Shown one piece after another: positions 25,749 to 35,045 of a stretch of 64,000 bases of DNA. The notes below the pieces were generated by a model. That model ran no database searches. It had not been told where the DNA came from and worked only from the letters and a program-made list of their open reading frames with translations. The translations under genes were made by a program, and so were the position numbers. Within the stretch, counting starts at the first letter, position 1, and the number at the start of each line of letters is the position of its first letter. The DNA lies in the NCBI RefSeq assembly GCF_026107515.2, contig NZ_JAPCHW010000010.1, forward strand, positions 1 to 64,000, given 5' to 3'. This DNA comes from Glutamicibacter sp. MNS18 (lineage in GTDB: Bacteria > Actinomycetota > Actinomycetes > Actinomycetales > Micrococcaceae).

Positions 25749-26726
25749 TCAGAGCAACGCCAACAAGTTCGCCGAACGGCGGTTCCACATGTTCCCGGCC
25801 AGCCCCAGGTGGCCAACAATAAACAGCACACCGCCGAGCAGGAACATCTCGGTGATCAGGTCCAGTGCCACCGCAGCGTAGACGATCGCGGCCAAGCCAA
25901 CGGATATCAGAGCGATCTCGGCCCACCGCCAGCGCAGCAGATGCCCGATCGCTGGGGCCAGCAGCAGCCCCGGAAACGCCAGGGCCCAGAGCGGCCCGTC
26001 GGCCAGGATCGCCAGCGCGACCACGGCCAGAACCGCCACGACCACGATGGTCCCTACGGTTCGCCAAACCCATCCCGGCCGTCCCATGGCGTTGCGCATC
26101 ATCACCGGCGGTACCAACACCTGGCTCCAGAGCAGCAGTATCGTCGGAAGCAGGAACAAGCCGATTCCGGCCCCGGCAAGCACGGCCACCACGCTCATCA
26201 CCACGGCGCCCAGCAGTTGCAGCCAGGCCGCGGCCTTTCCCTGGATGATCAACGGTGTCAGGCTGAACAGGGCAGGCACCAGGCTCACCAGTACCGCCGG
26301 CATCAACGACAGGTTGATCCAGGCCGGATCGCCCGGAACCACATAACCGAAGGACAAGCTGCCCGAGAACCAGGCGCTGAAGTCCAGGCTCGTGGACATC
26401 ACGGCGCCCGGAGCGAACAGCAGGATCGCCGCGGTCAACAGGGCGAAGGCGAAGATCGGCCAGGCCAGGATCCGGGTGAGGAAACGGTGTCCGCTGGAGA
26501 CCTTGAGTGTCTCGGGCTGCACCTTGGCGAACTTGGCCGCATAGCTGTCCACCGGCCCCAACTGGGCGTAGATGTCCTCCACTCGCCGCCCACGGCGCGG
26601 AAGCTTGGCCAGCCGGGTCCGGGTATCGGCCAGGATCGCCGTGCGTTCGGCCCGGTTCAGCCCGGAGAGGGCCTCCTTGAGCTGTTCCAGGTAATCCCGG
26701 GCGGCTTGGGGCAGGCGTGCGGCCAT
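25749..26726 (-). CDS. HAAS-domain multi-pass membrane protein
   Basis: A 325-residue protein. The first 90 residues (ARDYLEQLKEALSGLNRAER, DIYAQLGPVDSYAAKFAKV) match the HAAS/DUF1700-type helical domain that is usually paired with PadR regulators. The rest has seven to nine membrane segments. The start at 26726 has AAGGA eight bases upstream. No PadR gene is nearby, which is unusual. Function is unknown; the family is linked to envelope stress or membrane sensing. Confidence 0.6.
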   Translation of the reverse strand: MAARLPQAARDYLEQLKEALSGLNRAERTAILADTRTRLAKLPRRGRRVEDIYAQLGPVDSYAAKFAKVQPETLKVSSGHRFLTRILAWPIFAFALLTAAILLFAPGAVMSTSLDFSAWFSGSLSFGYVVPGDPAWINLSLMPAVLVSLVPALFSLTPLIIQGKAAAWLQLLGAVVMSVVAVLAGAGIGLFLLPTILLLWSQVLVPPVMMRNAMGRPGWVWRTVGTIVVVAVLAVVALAILADGPLWALAFPGLLLAPAIGHLLRWRWAEIALISVGLAAIVYAAVALDLITEMFLLGGVLFIVGHLGLAGNMWNRRSANLLALL

Positions 26727-26811
26727 GGACGGATCCTTCGTTCGGGTGGCACCTTCTTTCTCATGGTGCCATATGCCCCGCCCGGTGGCCTGCAGCGGTG
26801 CCCTGCGGGTT

Positions 26812-27732
26812 CTACTTCACCGATCCGGCGGTCAGCCCGCCGACAATGTACTTCTGCAGGAACAGGAACAGCGCCATGACCGGCAGGGCGGCGAGTACCG
26901 CTCCGGCGGCGAAGACCGACCAGTTCGAGGTGAATTCCTCCGAAACGTACTGGTACAGGCCCACGGCCAGGGTCTGGTTCTCCGGGGAGACCAGCACCAC
27001 CGAGGCGATCACGAAATCACTGGTGGTGCCGATGAAGGACAGCAACCCGACCACGGCCAGGATCGGGGCGACCAGGCGCAGGATGATGGTGAAGAAGATC
27101 CTCGCGTGTCCGGCCCCGTCGATCTTGGCGGCCTCGTCGATCTCCACCGGCACGGTGTTGAAGAACCCGTACATCAGGTAGGTGTTCACCCCCAGCGCAC
27201 CGCCGAGGTACACCATGATCAGCGCCAGCTGGTTATCGATCCCCAGCGCCGGGAAGACGTCCCCCAGGGTGGTGAGCAGGATGAAGATCGCCACCACGGC
27301 CAGCAGCTGCGGGAAGATCTGCACCACCAGCAGGCTGACCAGCCCGAAGCGGCGGCCCCGGAAACGCATCCGGGAGAAACTGTAGGCGGCCAGCGCACCG
27401 AGGAACACCGAGGCCGCCGCGGTGGTCAGACCGATGAACAGGGTATTGCCGAACCAGGCGGCGAAGGGCCGTTGCGGGTTGTCGAACAGCCTCACATAGC
27501 TGTCGAAGCCCACGGTGCTGAACAGCCCATTGGAGGAGAGCAGCGTACCGTTGGGGTTCAGCGAGGCGGAGAGCACGTAGAGCAGCGGGAAGGCCGCGTA
27601 GATCACCAGCGCCACCCCGATCAGGTGCCGCCAGCCGGTGCTGGCGAACCAGGTGGCGAAGCCACGGCGCTTGGCCGGCGGGATCCGCGGGGTATCGATC
27701 TCCGGGAGGGCGTCCAAGGGTAAACGAGACAT
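26812..27732 (-). CDS. MalG-type sugar ABC permease
   Basis: A 306-residue, six-helix permease of the MalFGK-type importer. The EAA loop that contacts the ATPase is present as EAAKIDGAGHARIFFTI followed by LRLVAPIL. The start codon overlaps the stop of the MalF-type gene by one base (TGATG), so the two are coupled. With the upstream binding protein it forms an alpha-glucan or maltodextrin-type importer, given the divergent alpha-glucosidase. No ATPase gene is in the operon; a shared MsiK-type ATPase elsewhere is the usual solution in actinobacteria. Confidence 0.88.
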   Translation of the reverse strand: MSRLPLDALPEIDTPRIPPAKRRGFATWFASTGWRHLIGVALVIYAAFPLLYVLSASLNPNGTLLSSNGLFSTVGFDSYVRLFDNPQRPFAAWFGNTLFIGLTTAAASVFLGALAAYSFSRMRFRGRRFGLVSLLVVQIFPQLLAVVAIFILLTTLGDVFPALGIDNQLALIMVYLGGALGVNTYLMYGFFNTVPVEIDEAAKIDGAGHARIFFTIILRLVAPILAVVGLLSFIGTTSDFVIASVVLVSPENQTLAVGLYQYVSEEFTSNWSVFAAGAVLAALPVMALFLFLQKYIVGGLTAGSVK

Positions 27733-29315
27733 CAGTTCAAATCCTCCAGGGCCTTGGTCTGCTTAAAGCTGATGATGCCGATGATGGCCACCACCACGAA
27801 GATGATGATCGAGAACGCGCTGGCCAGGCCGTAGTCGCGTTGCGCGCCTACGAAGGCGACCTTGTAGACCATTGAGATCAGGATGTCGGTGGCGCCCACA
27901 TTCAGTCCGCTGGTTTCCAGCCGTGGACCGCCCTCGGTGAGCATGTAGATCACATTGAAGTTGTTGAAGTTGAAGGCGAAGGAGGAGATCAGCAGCGGGG
28001 CCACGGAGACCAGCAGCAAGGGCAGCTTGATCAGCCGGAAGATCGCCAGCGGCCCGGCCCCGTCGAGTTTGGCCGCCTCGGAGAGCTCCTCGGGAATCGA
28101 CTGCAGCGCCCCGGTGCAGACCAGGAACATGTACGGGAAGCCCAGCCAGAGGTTCACCCAGAGCACCGAGAACTTCGCCAGCCAGGGGTCGGTGAGCCAC
28201 GGGATCGAGGTGCCGCCGAAGAGCATCTGGTTCACGAACCCGAAGTCCCGGTTGAGCATGCCGGCCCAGACCAGCCCGCCCAGGAAGGCCGGGAAGGCGT
28301 AGGGCAGGATCGAGAGCACCCGGTAGATCTTGCGTCCGCGCATCCGCTGGTCGTTGAACACGATCGCCAGGAACAGGCCCAGGAAGAAGCTGGTGGCCAC
28401 CGACAGGAACGCGAAGATGAAGGTCCAGGCGGTAACCGAGAGCAGCGAGGTGCGGATCGAGGGATCACTGACCGCCCGGGTGAAGTTGTCGAACCCCACG
28501 TTGATCGACCAGCCGGGCATCAGCTGCTGGCCGTTGGCGGCGGTGAAGGCCCCCACCCCGGTATCGGAGTACACCGTGCCGGTGCTGGTGTCGGTCATGG
28601 TATCCGCGGCCTCGTCCCAGATCAGGGTGGAGGTGTACGGGTAGGCGGTGCGCCCGTCGGTGGTGCGCAGGCTGCCCTCGGCAGGATCTTCGGACAGTGC
28701 CACCCGCAGCGAGGTGACCTCCTGCTGCCGGGCCAGCAGGTCGGCGAACCCCAGTTCGGTGTAGCCTTCCAGCTCGGCCGGGTCGGCCGGGGCCAGCGGG
28801 CTCTCGGACGTGCCCCAGAGCAGCTGTCCCTCGCGTTCGACCAGCAGCGCCAGATCGTCCCCGTCGGCCAGGATCCTTGCCGGGACCCCGGCCGAATCCG
28901 GCACCCGCTGCTGGGTGGCCTGCAGCAGCGACATGACCGCGTCGTCCTTGTCCGAGTTGTGCCCGGACCCGTAGTTGGTGAAGGCGATATAGCCGGTGTA
29001 GCCGATGACGAAGACCTGGAAGACCAGCAGGAACACGGTGCCCGGGATCAGGTACTTGGCCGGCAACCAGCCGCGCTTGAAGTACACCACGTTGATCACC
29101 AGGGTCAGCACCCCGGTCACCACCGCGATCAGGATCGAGTCGCGCACCAGCGCGGTGAACACCGCGAAGACCGCGGTGGCATCAAGTACCGCCAGCAGGG
29201 CGATCTTGGCCAGCAGCGCACCGGCGCCGGTCCCGGCCTGCCGGGCGAAGCGTTCGGCGGTGCGTTGGCGCGCGGTGTGCTTCGCCCCGGGCGCCTGCCT
29301 GGTTGTCATGGTCAT
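27732..29315 (-). CDS. MalF-type sugar ABC permease with large periplasmic loop
   Basis: A 527-residue permease. The N-terminal part has extra helices, followed by a roughly 170-residue extracytoplasmic domain (from about 110 to 280), as in MalF. It then has the core permease with EAA motif EAAKLDGAGPLAIFRLIKLP near 425. Two close ATG codons are possible (29315, 29309); AGGGA lies five bases before the first. It sits between the binding-protein gene and the MalG-type gene. The large loop in MalF contacts the binding protein, which fits a maltose/maltodextrin-like substrate. Confidence 0.88.
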   Translation of the reverse strand: MTMTTRQAPGAKHTARQRTAERFARQAGTGAGALLAKIALLAVLDATAVFAVFTALVRDSILIAVVTGVLTLVINVVYFKRGWLPAKYLIPGTVFLLVFQVFVIGYTGYIAFTNYGSGHNSDKDDAVMSLLQATQQRVPDSAGVPARILADGDDLALLVEREGQLLWGTSESPLAPADPAELEGYTELGFADLLARQQEVTSLRVALSEDPAEGSLRTTDGRTAYPYTSTLIWDEAADTMTDTSTGTVYSDTGVGAFTAANGQQLMPGWSINVGFDNFTRAVSDPSIRTSLLSVTAWTFIFAFLSVATSFFLGLFLAIVFNDQRMRGRKIYRVLSILPYAFPAFLGGLVWAGMLNRDFGFVNQMLFGGTSIPWLTDPWLAKFSVLWVNLWLGFPYMFLVCTGALQSIPEELSEAAKLDGAGPLAIFRLIKLPLLLVSVAPLLISSFAFNFNNFNVIYMLTEGGPRLETSGLNVGATDILISMVYKVAFVGAQRDYGLASAFSIIIFVVVAIIGIISFKQTKALEDLN

Positions 29316-29360
29316 CGGTTGTCCCTCATCGCTGCTGCTATCCCGGTGGTGTGCTGTTGC

Positions 29361-30620
29361 CTATTTGCCGATGGCGGCTTCGATATCGCCGGCCATCTGC
29401 TCCCAGCGTTCGGCCGGGTCGGCCTTGCCGGAGATGATATCGGCCTCCGCTACACCCCAGAACTCCCAGACCGCGGCCATTTCCGGCACGTTGGGCATCG
29501 GCACGCCGTTCTCGCCCACCTCGCCGAAGGCGGCGATGGTCTCATCGTCCTTGGCGGCCTCGAAGGCGGCGTTGTTCGCCGGCGGGCGGTTGCCCACCTC
29601 GTAGAGCTTGGTCTGCACCTGCTCGGTACCGATGTAGTTGGTCAGGAACTCGGTGGCGGCCAGCAGGTTCTCGGTCTTGGATGAGACGAAGAAGCCCTGC
29701 ACGCCCACGAAGGGCTGGGCCGGCTCGCCGCCGGCACTCGGGATCGGGTCGATGGCCAGCTCGATACCGGCTTCCTGGGCCGCCTCGACATTCCACGGTC
29801 CGGTGATCAGGAACGGCGAATCCCCGGAAACGAACTTCTCCTTGGCGATATCCGCGTCGATGGAGGTCCTCAGGTTGCCCTCCTCCCCCTGTTCGGCCAG
29901 CCAGCTGGCGAATTCCAGCCCGCCGGCATTGCCCAGGGCCAGATCCGCGGCGTTGTACGCACCGTTGGCATCGGTGCCGAAGACCGGGGCCCCGAAGGAG
30001 GCCTGGAAGGGGTAGAGGTGGAACGGGTCCCCGGTTTCCGAGACCTGGACCAGGAACGGGAATTCGGCGCCGGACTCCTCGCCGGCCGCGATCATCTGCT
30101 CGTAGTCGGCCGGGGCCTCGGGTGCCAGGTCGGTATTGCGCAGCAGGGCCAGGTTCTCGGTGGAGTACGGCACCCCGTAGGACTTGCCGTCGTAGCTCAT
30201 CGCGTCCACGGCCACCTGCTGGAAGTCCCCGGCGGTTTCGCCCAGTTCCACCGGCTGCACCACACCGTTGTTCACCAGGTTGCCCAGCCAGTCGTGGGCG
30301 CCGATAGTGATATCCGGGCCCTTGCCGGTGGGCACCTGGCGCAGGAAGTCCTCCTGGATCTTGGAGAAGTCCTTGGTCACCAGGTCCACGGCCACCCCGG
30401 AGGATTCCTCGAAGGACTTCGCCGCCTCGGTGAGCACCGGGGCCCGGTTGGCATCCACCCAGACGGTCAGGGTGGCGGAGGAGGCCGCGGCCTCGGACTC
30501 CTGCGCCGGGCTACTGGTGGATTCGGCCGGTGCGGTCGAACCGCCACAGGCGGTCAGGGCCAGCGCGGCAACGGCCGTCAGGGCCCCACTGGCAAGCAGT
30601 GAGCGGGTGGTGGGCTTCAT
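29361..30620 (-). CDS. Sugar ABC transporter binding lipoprotein (MalE-like)
   Basis: A 419-residue solute-binding protein. It has an N-terminal signal with lipobox LALTACGG, then a Ser/Ala linker, then the family fold (LTVWVDANRAPVLTEAAKSFEE; KGPDITIGAHDWLGNLV; FLITGPWNVEAAQEAG; NRPPANNAAFEAA). These are MalE/cyclodextrin-binding features. The ATG at 30620 is chosen because it gives the signal peptide and has AAAGG eight bases upstream. The gene heads the importer operon and is divergent from the alpha-glucosidase. A LacI-type operator lies 94-107 bases upstream. Confidence 0.9.
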   Translation of the reverse strand: MKPTTRSLLASGALTAVAALALTACGGSTAPAESTSSPAQESEAAASSATLTVWVDANRAPVLTEAAKSFEESSGVAVDLVTKDFSKIQEDFLRQVPTGKGPDITIGAHDWLGNLVNNGVVQPVELGETAGDFQQVAVDAMSYDGKSYGVPYSTENLALLRNTDLAPEAPADYEQMIAAGEESGAEFPFLVQVSETGDPFHLYPFQASFGAPVFGTDANGAYNAADLALGNAGGLEFASWLAEQGEEGNLRTSIDADIAKEKFVSGDSPFLITGPWNVEAAQEAGIELAIDPIPSAGGEPAQPFVGVQGFFVSSKTENLLAATEFLTNYIGTEQVQTKLYEVGNRPPANNAAFEAAKDDETIAAFGEVGENGVPMPNVPEMAAVWEFWGVAEADIISGKADPAERWEQMAGDIEAAIGK

Positions 30621-30713
30621 GGGTGCGCCTTTCAGGACGGAGATCGATTCCACAAGCGGTGCCGCTCCCCCGCTGAACAGGGGGTGGAATTCGATCAAGA
30701 GCAATCTATCGAA

Positions 30714-30727
30714 TGTAAGCGTTTCCA
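30714..30727. promoter_or_regulatory. LacI-type operator on the importer side
   Basis: TGTAAGCGTTTCCA has the central CG and arms of LacI-family operators and matches the site at 30825-30838 in 12 of 14 positions. It lies about 94 bases upstream of the binding-protein start. The likely ligand is the LacI protein encoded from 32594. Confidence 0.65.
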
Positions 30728-30824
30728 GAGTGACACAGATCATCTTATCTGGCAAGCAGATGCGAGAAATTACTCCCACTCCCCGAATGCTCACATCAAG
30801 GGCCGTCGGGAAATGCCGTTTCTA

Positions 30825-30838
30825 TGCAAGCGTTTACA
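30825..30838. promoter_or_regulatory. LacI-type operator on the glucosidase side
   Basis: TGCAAGCGTTTACA lies 30 bases before the alpha-glucosidase ATG. The centre-to-centre distance to the operator at 30714-30727 is 111 bases. One site therefore serves each divergent promoter, and looping is possible. Confidence 0.65.
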
Positions 30839-30868
30839 ATTCTTCTGGAATCCCCTATCGTTACCGTC

Positions 30869-32545
30869 ATGACCGATTCACCGCTGCTTGCTTCCACCGA
30901 TACCGCCACCGCCGACCAGTGGTGGCGCACCTCAGTGATCTACCAGATCTACCCGCGCTCCTTCGCCGATGCCAACGGAGACGGAATGGGCGACCTGCCC
31001 GGCATCACCTCCCGGTTGGGTTCACTGGCCGACCTGGGTGTGGACGCCGTCTGGCTCTCCCCCTTCTTCACGTCCCCGCAACGCGACGCCGGCTACGACG
31101 TGGCCGACTACTGCGATGTGGATCCGCTCTTCGGCAGCCTGGCCGACTTCGATACCATGACCGCCAAGGCCCACGAGCTGGGCCTGCGGGTGATCATCGA
31201 CCTGGTACCCAACCATTGCTCCGACCAGCACCCGTGGTTCCGCCAGGCCCTGGCCGCAGCCCCCGGCTCCCCCGAGCGCGACCGCTTCATCTTCCGCGAC
31301 AGCCCCGAGCTGCCCAACAACTGGGAGTCGGTCTTCGGCGGGTCCATGTGGACCCGCACCACCAACCCCGATGGCAGCGACGGCCAGTGGTACCTGCACA
31401 TCTTCGACTCCTCGCAACCGGATTTCAACTGGGACAATGCCGAGGTCCGGGCCATGTTCCGCGACGTTTTGCGGTTCTGGCTGGATCGCGGGGTGGACGG
31501 CTTCCGGGTGGATGTGGCCCACGGGCTGGTCAAGGCCGAGGGGTTGCCGGACTTCATCCCGGACCCGGCCGCCGCGTCGATGGGCGGCACCGAGGAACTG
31601 GCCCCCTGGTGGGGACAGGACGGTGTGCACGAGATCTACCGCGACTGGCGCCAGGTGCTTGATGGCTACCCGGGCCAGCGGGTGCTGTGCGCCGAGGCCT
31701 GGGTCAGCCCGCTGTCGCTGATGGCCCACTGGGTGCGCGCGGACGAGATGCACCAGGCCTTCAACTTCCCCTACCTCTCCTCGTCGTGGGATGCCACCGC
31801 CATCCGCGAGGTCATCAACGAATCGCTCAGCGCCTTCGGCGAGGTCGGGGCGCCAAGCACCTGGGTGCTGTCCAACCACGACGTGGTGCGCCACGCCACC
31901 CGGCTGGCGTTGAGTGCGGATAACCCGCAAGGTGACGGGATCGGGCCACGCACCCCCGACCTGCCCGATCCGGCCGTGGGGCTGCGCCGGGCCCGGGCGG
32001 CCAGCACGCTGATGCTCGCCCTGCCCGGCGGGGCCTACCTCTACCAGGGCGAGGAACTCGGTCTGCCCGAGGCCGTGGAACTACCCGACGAGGCACGGCA
32101 GGATCCCACCTGGTTCCGCACCGCGGGCGAACGCTACGGACGTGACGGCTGCCGGGTGCCGATCCCCTGGCAGGCGAACGCCCCGGCCTTCGGGTTCAAC
32201 GAATCGGGCCGTTCCTGGTTGCCGCAGCCGCAGCAGTGGGCCGGCTACGCCCGGGATGTACAGCAGGCCCAGGCCGGCTCCACCCTGAACCTCTACCGTG
32301 ATCTGTTGGCCCTGCGCCGCACCCACGGGCTGGGCGCCGGATCGGTGCAGTGGATCGAGACCGGCCACCGGGACCTGCTGGCCCTGCGCAACCGGGAGGT
32401 GGTCGTGGTGGCGAACTTCGCCAGCGAACCGGTGGATTTGCCGGCCGAACTGCACGGGTTGCCGGTACTGGTGGCCAGTGATGCCGCAACCACCACCACG
32501 GTGCTGCCCGGCGAGGCGGCCGCCTGGCTGGATGCCGGAAACTAG
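30869..32545 (+). CDS. GH13 alpha-glucosidase
   Basis: A 558-residue glycoside hydrolase of family 13 that releases glucose from the non-reducing ends of maltose-type oligosaccharides. It has no signal peptide, so it is cytoplasmic. The four GH13 regions are visible: DLVPNHCS (I), GFRVDVAHG with the Asp nucleophile (II), CAEAWV with the Glu acid/base (III) and VLSNHDVVRH (IV). Its opening, WWRTSVIYQIYPRSFAD, is typical. The ATG at 30869 is used; an in-frame ATG at 30824 lies inside the operator and is less likely. It pairs functionally with the divergent importer and is followed by its LacI regulator. Confidence 0.93.
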   Translation: MTDSPLLASTDTATADQWWRTSVIYQIYPRSFADANGDGMGDLPGITSRLGSLADLGVDAVWLSPFFTSPQRDAGYDVADYCDVDPLFGSLADFDTMTAKAHELGLRVIIDLVPNHCSDQHPWFRQALAAAPGSPERDRFIFRDSPELPNNWESVFGGSMWTRTTNPDGSDGQWYLHIFDSSQPDFNWDNAEVRAMFRDVLRFWLDRGVDGFRVDVAHGLVKAEGLPDFIPDPAAASMGGTEELAPWWGQDGVHEIYRDWRQVLDGYPGQRVLCAEAWVSPLSLMAHWVRADEMHQAFNFPYLSSSWDATAIREVINESLSAFGEVGAPSTWVLSNHDVVRHATRLALSADNPQGDGIGPRTPDLPDPAVGLRRARAASTLMLALPGGAYLYQGEELGLPEAVELPDEARQDPTWFRTAGERYGRDGCRVPIPWQANAPAFGFNESGRSWLPQPQQWAGYARDVQQAQAGSTLNLYRDLLALRRTHGLGAGSVQWIETGHRDLLALRNREVVVVANFASEPVDLPAELHGLPVLVASDAATTTTVLPGEAAAWLDAGN

Positions 32546-32593
32546 GATGGTATCGGACAGCAGCCGGACCGAGGCATGAAAAGGGGATCAACC

Positions 32594-33610
32594 GTGGCGG
32601 GAATCAAGGACGTGGCCGAACGCGCCGGGGTCTCGATCGCAACCGTCTCCCGGGCGCTGTCCGGGCGCGGGAACGTCTCGGCCTCCTCGCTGCAGCTGGT
32701 CCGCCAGGCCGCGGACGAGTTGGGGTATGTGGTCTCCTCCAGCGCCTCCGGGTTGGCCTCGGGACGCACCCGGAATATCGGGGTGCTGCTGCCCAGCATC
32801 AGCCACTGGTTCTACGCCCTGGTACTGGAGGGGATCTCCGCCGCCCTGCTGCGCGCGGGCTATGACACCACGCTCTACCAGCTGAGCAAGGACCGCGCCG
32901 AACGCGAAACCGTGTTCAGCGACTTCCTGCTGCGCCAGCGGGTCGACGCGGTGATCACCATCAGCGTGGAGTTGACCACCGAGGAACTGGCGGCCCTGCA
33001 CGCGCTGGACAAGCCGCTGGTGGGGGTGGGCGGCCCGTTGCCCGGGGTCCCGACCCTCTACCTGGATGACGAACAGGTGGCCCAGCTGGCCACCGAGCAC
33101 CTGCTGGATCTGGGGCACAGCCGCATCGCGCACCTGGGTGGCAGCCGGGAAACCGAGGCCGACTTCTCCCTGCCCACCCACCGGCGCACCGGCTACGAGC
33201 GCGCCCTGCGCCAAGCCGGCCTGGAACCGGATGCGACACTCTACCGCACCGCGGATTTCTCCATCGACGGCGCCCGCCAGGCGGCCCGCCAACTGCTGGG
33301 CACCCCCGGGCACCGGCCCACCGCGATCTTCGCGGCCAGTGACGAGATGGCCATCGGCGCGATCCTCGCCGCCGGGGAGCTGGGGCTGCAGGTGCCCGGC
33401 GACTTGTCAGTGGTTGGCATCGACGACCACCCGCTGGCCGAGGTGTTCAACCTGACCACCGTGCGCCAGCAGCCCCGCGAGCAGGGCGAGCAGGCCGTGG
33501 CGATGCTGCTGCGCACCATCGACGGGCGCGAGGAGGCCACCGGGCACCGCATCGGGCACCAGCTCATCGTGCGCGGCAGCACCCGGCGCGAGGCACCCCC
33601 CGCTTCCTAG
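32594..33610 (+). CDS. LacI-family regulator of the alpha-glucoside locus
   Basis: A 338-residue LacI/GalR-type regulator. The helix-turn-helix is IKDVAERAGVSIATVSRALSG, then the hinge helix region SSSASGLASGRT, then the periplasmic-binding-like sensor (IGVLLPSISHWFYALVLEGI; FAASDEMAIGAILAAGELGLQVPGDLSVVGIDDHPLAEVFN). The GTG at 32594 is preferred, with GGGG seven bases upstream; an ATG at 32576 is the alternative. It follows the glucosidase gene, with about 48 bases between, and the two nearby operators fit it. It probably represses in the absence of a maltose-like inducer. Confidence 0.9.
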   Translation: MAGIKDVAERAGVSIATVSRALSGRGNVSASSLQLVRQAADELGYVVSSSASGLASGRTRNIGVLLPSISHWFYALVLEGISAALLRAGYDTTLYQLSKDRAERETVFSDFLLRQRVDAVITISVELTTEELAALHALDKPLVGVGGPLPGVPTLYLDDEQVAQLATEHLLDLGHSRIAHLGGSRETEADFSLPTHRRTGYERALRQAGLEPDATLYRTADFSIDGARQAARQLLGTPGHRPTAIFAASDEMAIGAILAAGELGLQVPGDLSVVGIDDHPLAEVFNLTTVRQQPREQGEQAVAMLLRTIDGREEATGHRIGHQLIVRGSTRREAPPAS

Positions 33611-35029
33611 CCTGCCTCCTGCCCGGCCGCCGCGGCCAGGCAGCGCTGCAATTCGGTATCCGCGTAGTAGAAGCTGCCCTCGGAGATCGGCCGGCAGTCG
33701 AAACCGACCGGGAACTGCTCCTGGTTGTATAGCATCCGCACGATGACCTCCCCGTCGCCATCGGCGAAGACATGCCACTGGATATTCGATCCCATGGGTG
33801 CGACCTGCGCTCCACGCCACTGGTTGGTGTCATAGGAGAATAGGGTGTCCGCATCCTGTTGCCGGGTGCGGCCGGGCAGCTGGAGCAGCGCGGCCAGCGC
33901 GATGATCTGCTCGGCGTGGGCGAACCGGACGTCCGCCGCCTGCCGGGTTTCACCACTGCGCACCCCCTGGACGGCAGCGAGCATGTCCGCCGGCAGGACC
34001 TGGGCCATCCGGTAGGTGGCCTGCTGCCCGGCCGGGCCCGGACCCTTTTCATGGAAGTCCTCGGCCTCCGAGACCCGGGAAAGCACCAGCGCGTCCTGGT
34101 CGGTCAGGAAGTCCGAGAAGTCCACTTGGTGCTCCTCGACCATGCCCCGGGGCGATGACATACAGTTCGTACAGGTACATGGCCGCGTCCACCACGCTGG
34201 ACAGGTGCGTCTCTCCCTTGCCCCGGTCCACCAGGTCGATTTCCCCGGCCTCCAGGGTGGTGATGACCTCCGGGGTGAACGGGCATTCAAGTACCAGGAT
34301 CGCGGTATCCCGGATCTCCGGATCCTCCCGGACCTGCCCCAGCACCGCGTGCAGGGCCGGATCCATATCCACATAGTCGTTGTTTTGCCTGTCGGTGTCG
34401 TGGAACTACAGAAGGTCCCTGTTTTCCTGCGGTTCGCCAAGCTGAGCGGCCAGCTCGGGGGTGGCCGCGATCAGGGCCCGCCGGAATCCCAGGGCGCTGT
34501 CCACCGCGCGTTCAACCCCCGAAGTCCCGATGTGCAGTGGCAGCCCGTCCGCTGCGGCCCGTTCGAACACCGGGCTCATCCGCTGATCGAGGCGCTCGGC
34601 CGTCTGGGCGTGTTCGCGCTCCCCCAGGACGCTGAGTTGGCCGTAGCCGACCCGGTCGTGCACCTCGGTGATCTGTGCCACCGCCTCACCGAAGCGTTCA
34701 CCGGTGGGGGTCAGGGCCTGCCGTTCCCGGGCCAGCTCCCAGAGCTGGGTGCTCAGGTCATCGTACTTCTTGCTGGAGAGCAACCGCGACCCGTGGCGGG
34801 CCACCTACTCCACCATCGCAGGGTCGAATCCCTCGGGCACGGGCTGCAGAACCTCGGGGGCCGCACCGGGTTGGTAGGTGGCCTTGGTCCCCAAGGCCAG
34901 GCGGGCGGCGTCGTCCTGCTCGGGCGCGGGCTGGCCGCTGCCGGAGGGCGAGACGGTGGTGGGTACCGGCCAGTCCCAGAGCCGGCAGCCGCGGAAACCG
35001 GGTGCTGCGAGGGTGGTCCTGGTGTTCAT
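33607..35029 (-). pseudogene. Broken MINPP-type histidine phosphatase (inositol polyphosphate phosphatase family)
   Basis: Reading from the ATG at 35029 (AGGGAG just upstream) the frame runs through two in-frame TAG codons, at 34805-34807 and 34406-34408. It then needs a one-base frameshift at the CCCCGGGG run near 34145-34152 to reach its end at 33607. The restored protein (about 474 residues) has the histidine-phosphatase RHG motif in VARHGSRLL, the helix GVERAVDSALGF and the acid motif HAE in FAHAEQIIALAALLQL. HAE rather than HD is the hallmark of multiple inositol polyphosphate phosphatases. No signal peptide is seen, so the product would be cytoplasmic. It is the last gene of the LacI-IMPase-HAD-ABC operon, which supports a phosphorylated-polyol pathway. 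Confidence 0.72.
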
Positions 35030-35045
35030 TGGCTCCCTTGCGTGG

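Noticed and set aside
34406-34807. Amber codons as pyrrolysine or selenocysteine-like recoding
   Set aside because: Recoding by TAG is not expected in this kind of organism, and a frameshift further on shows the gene is decaying anyway.
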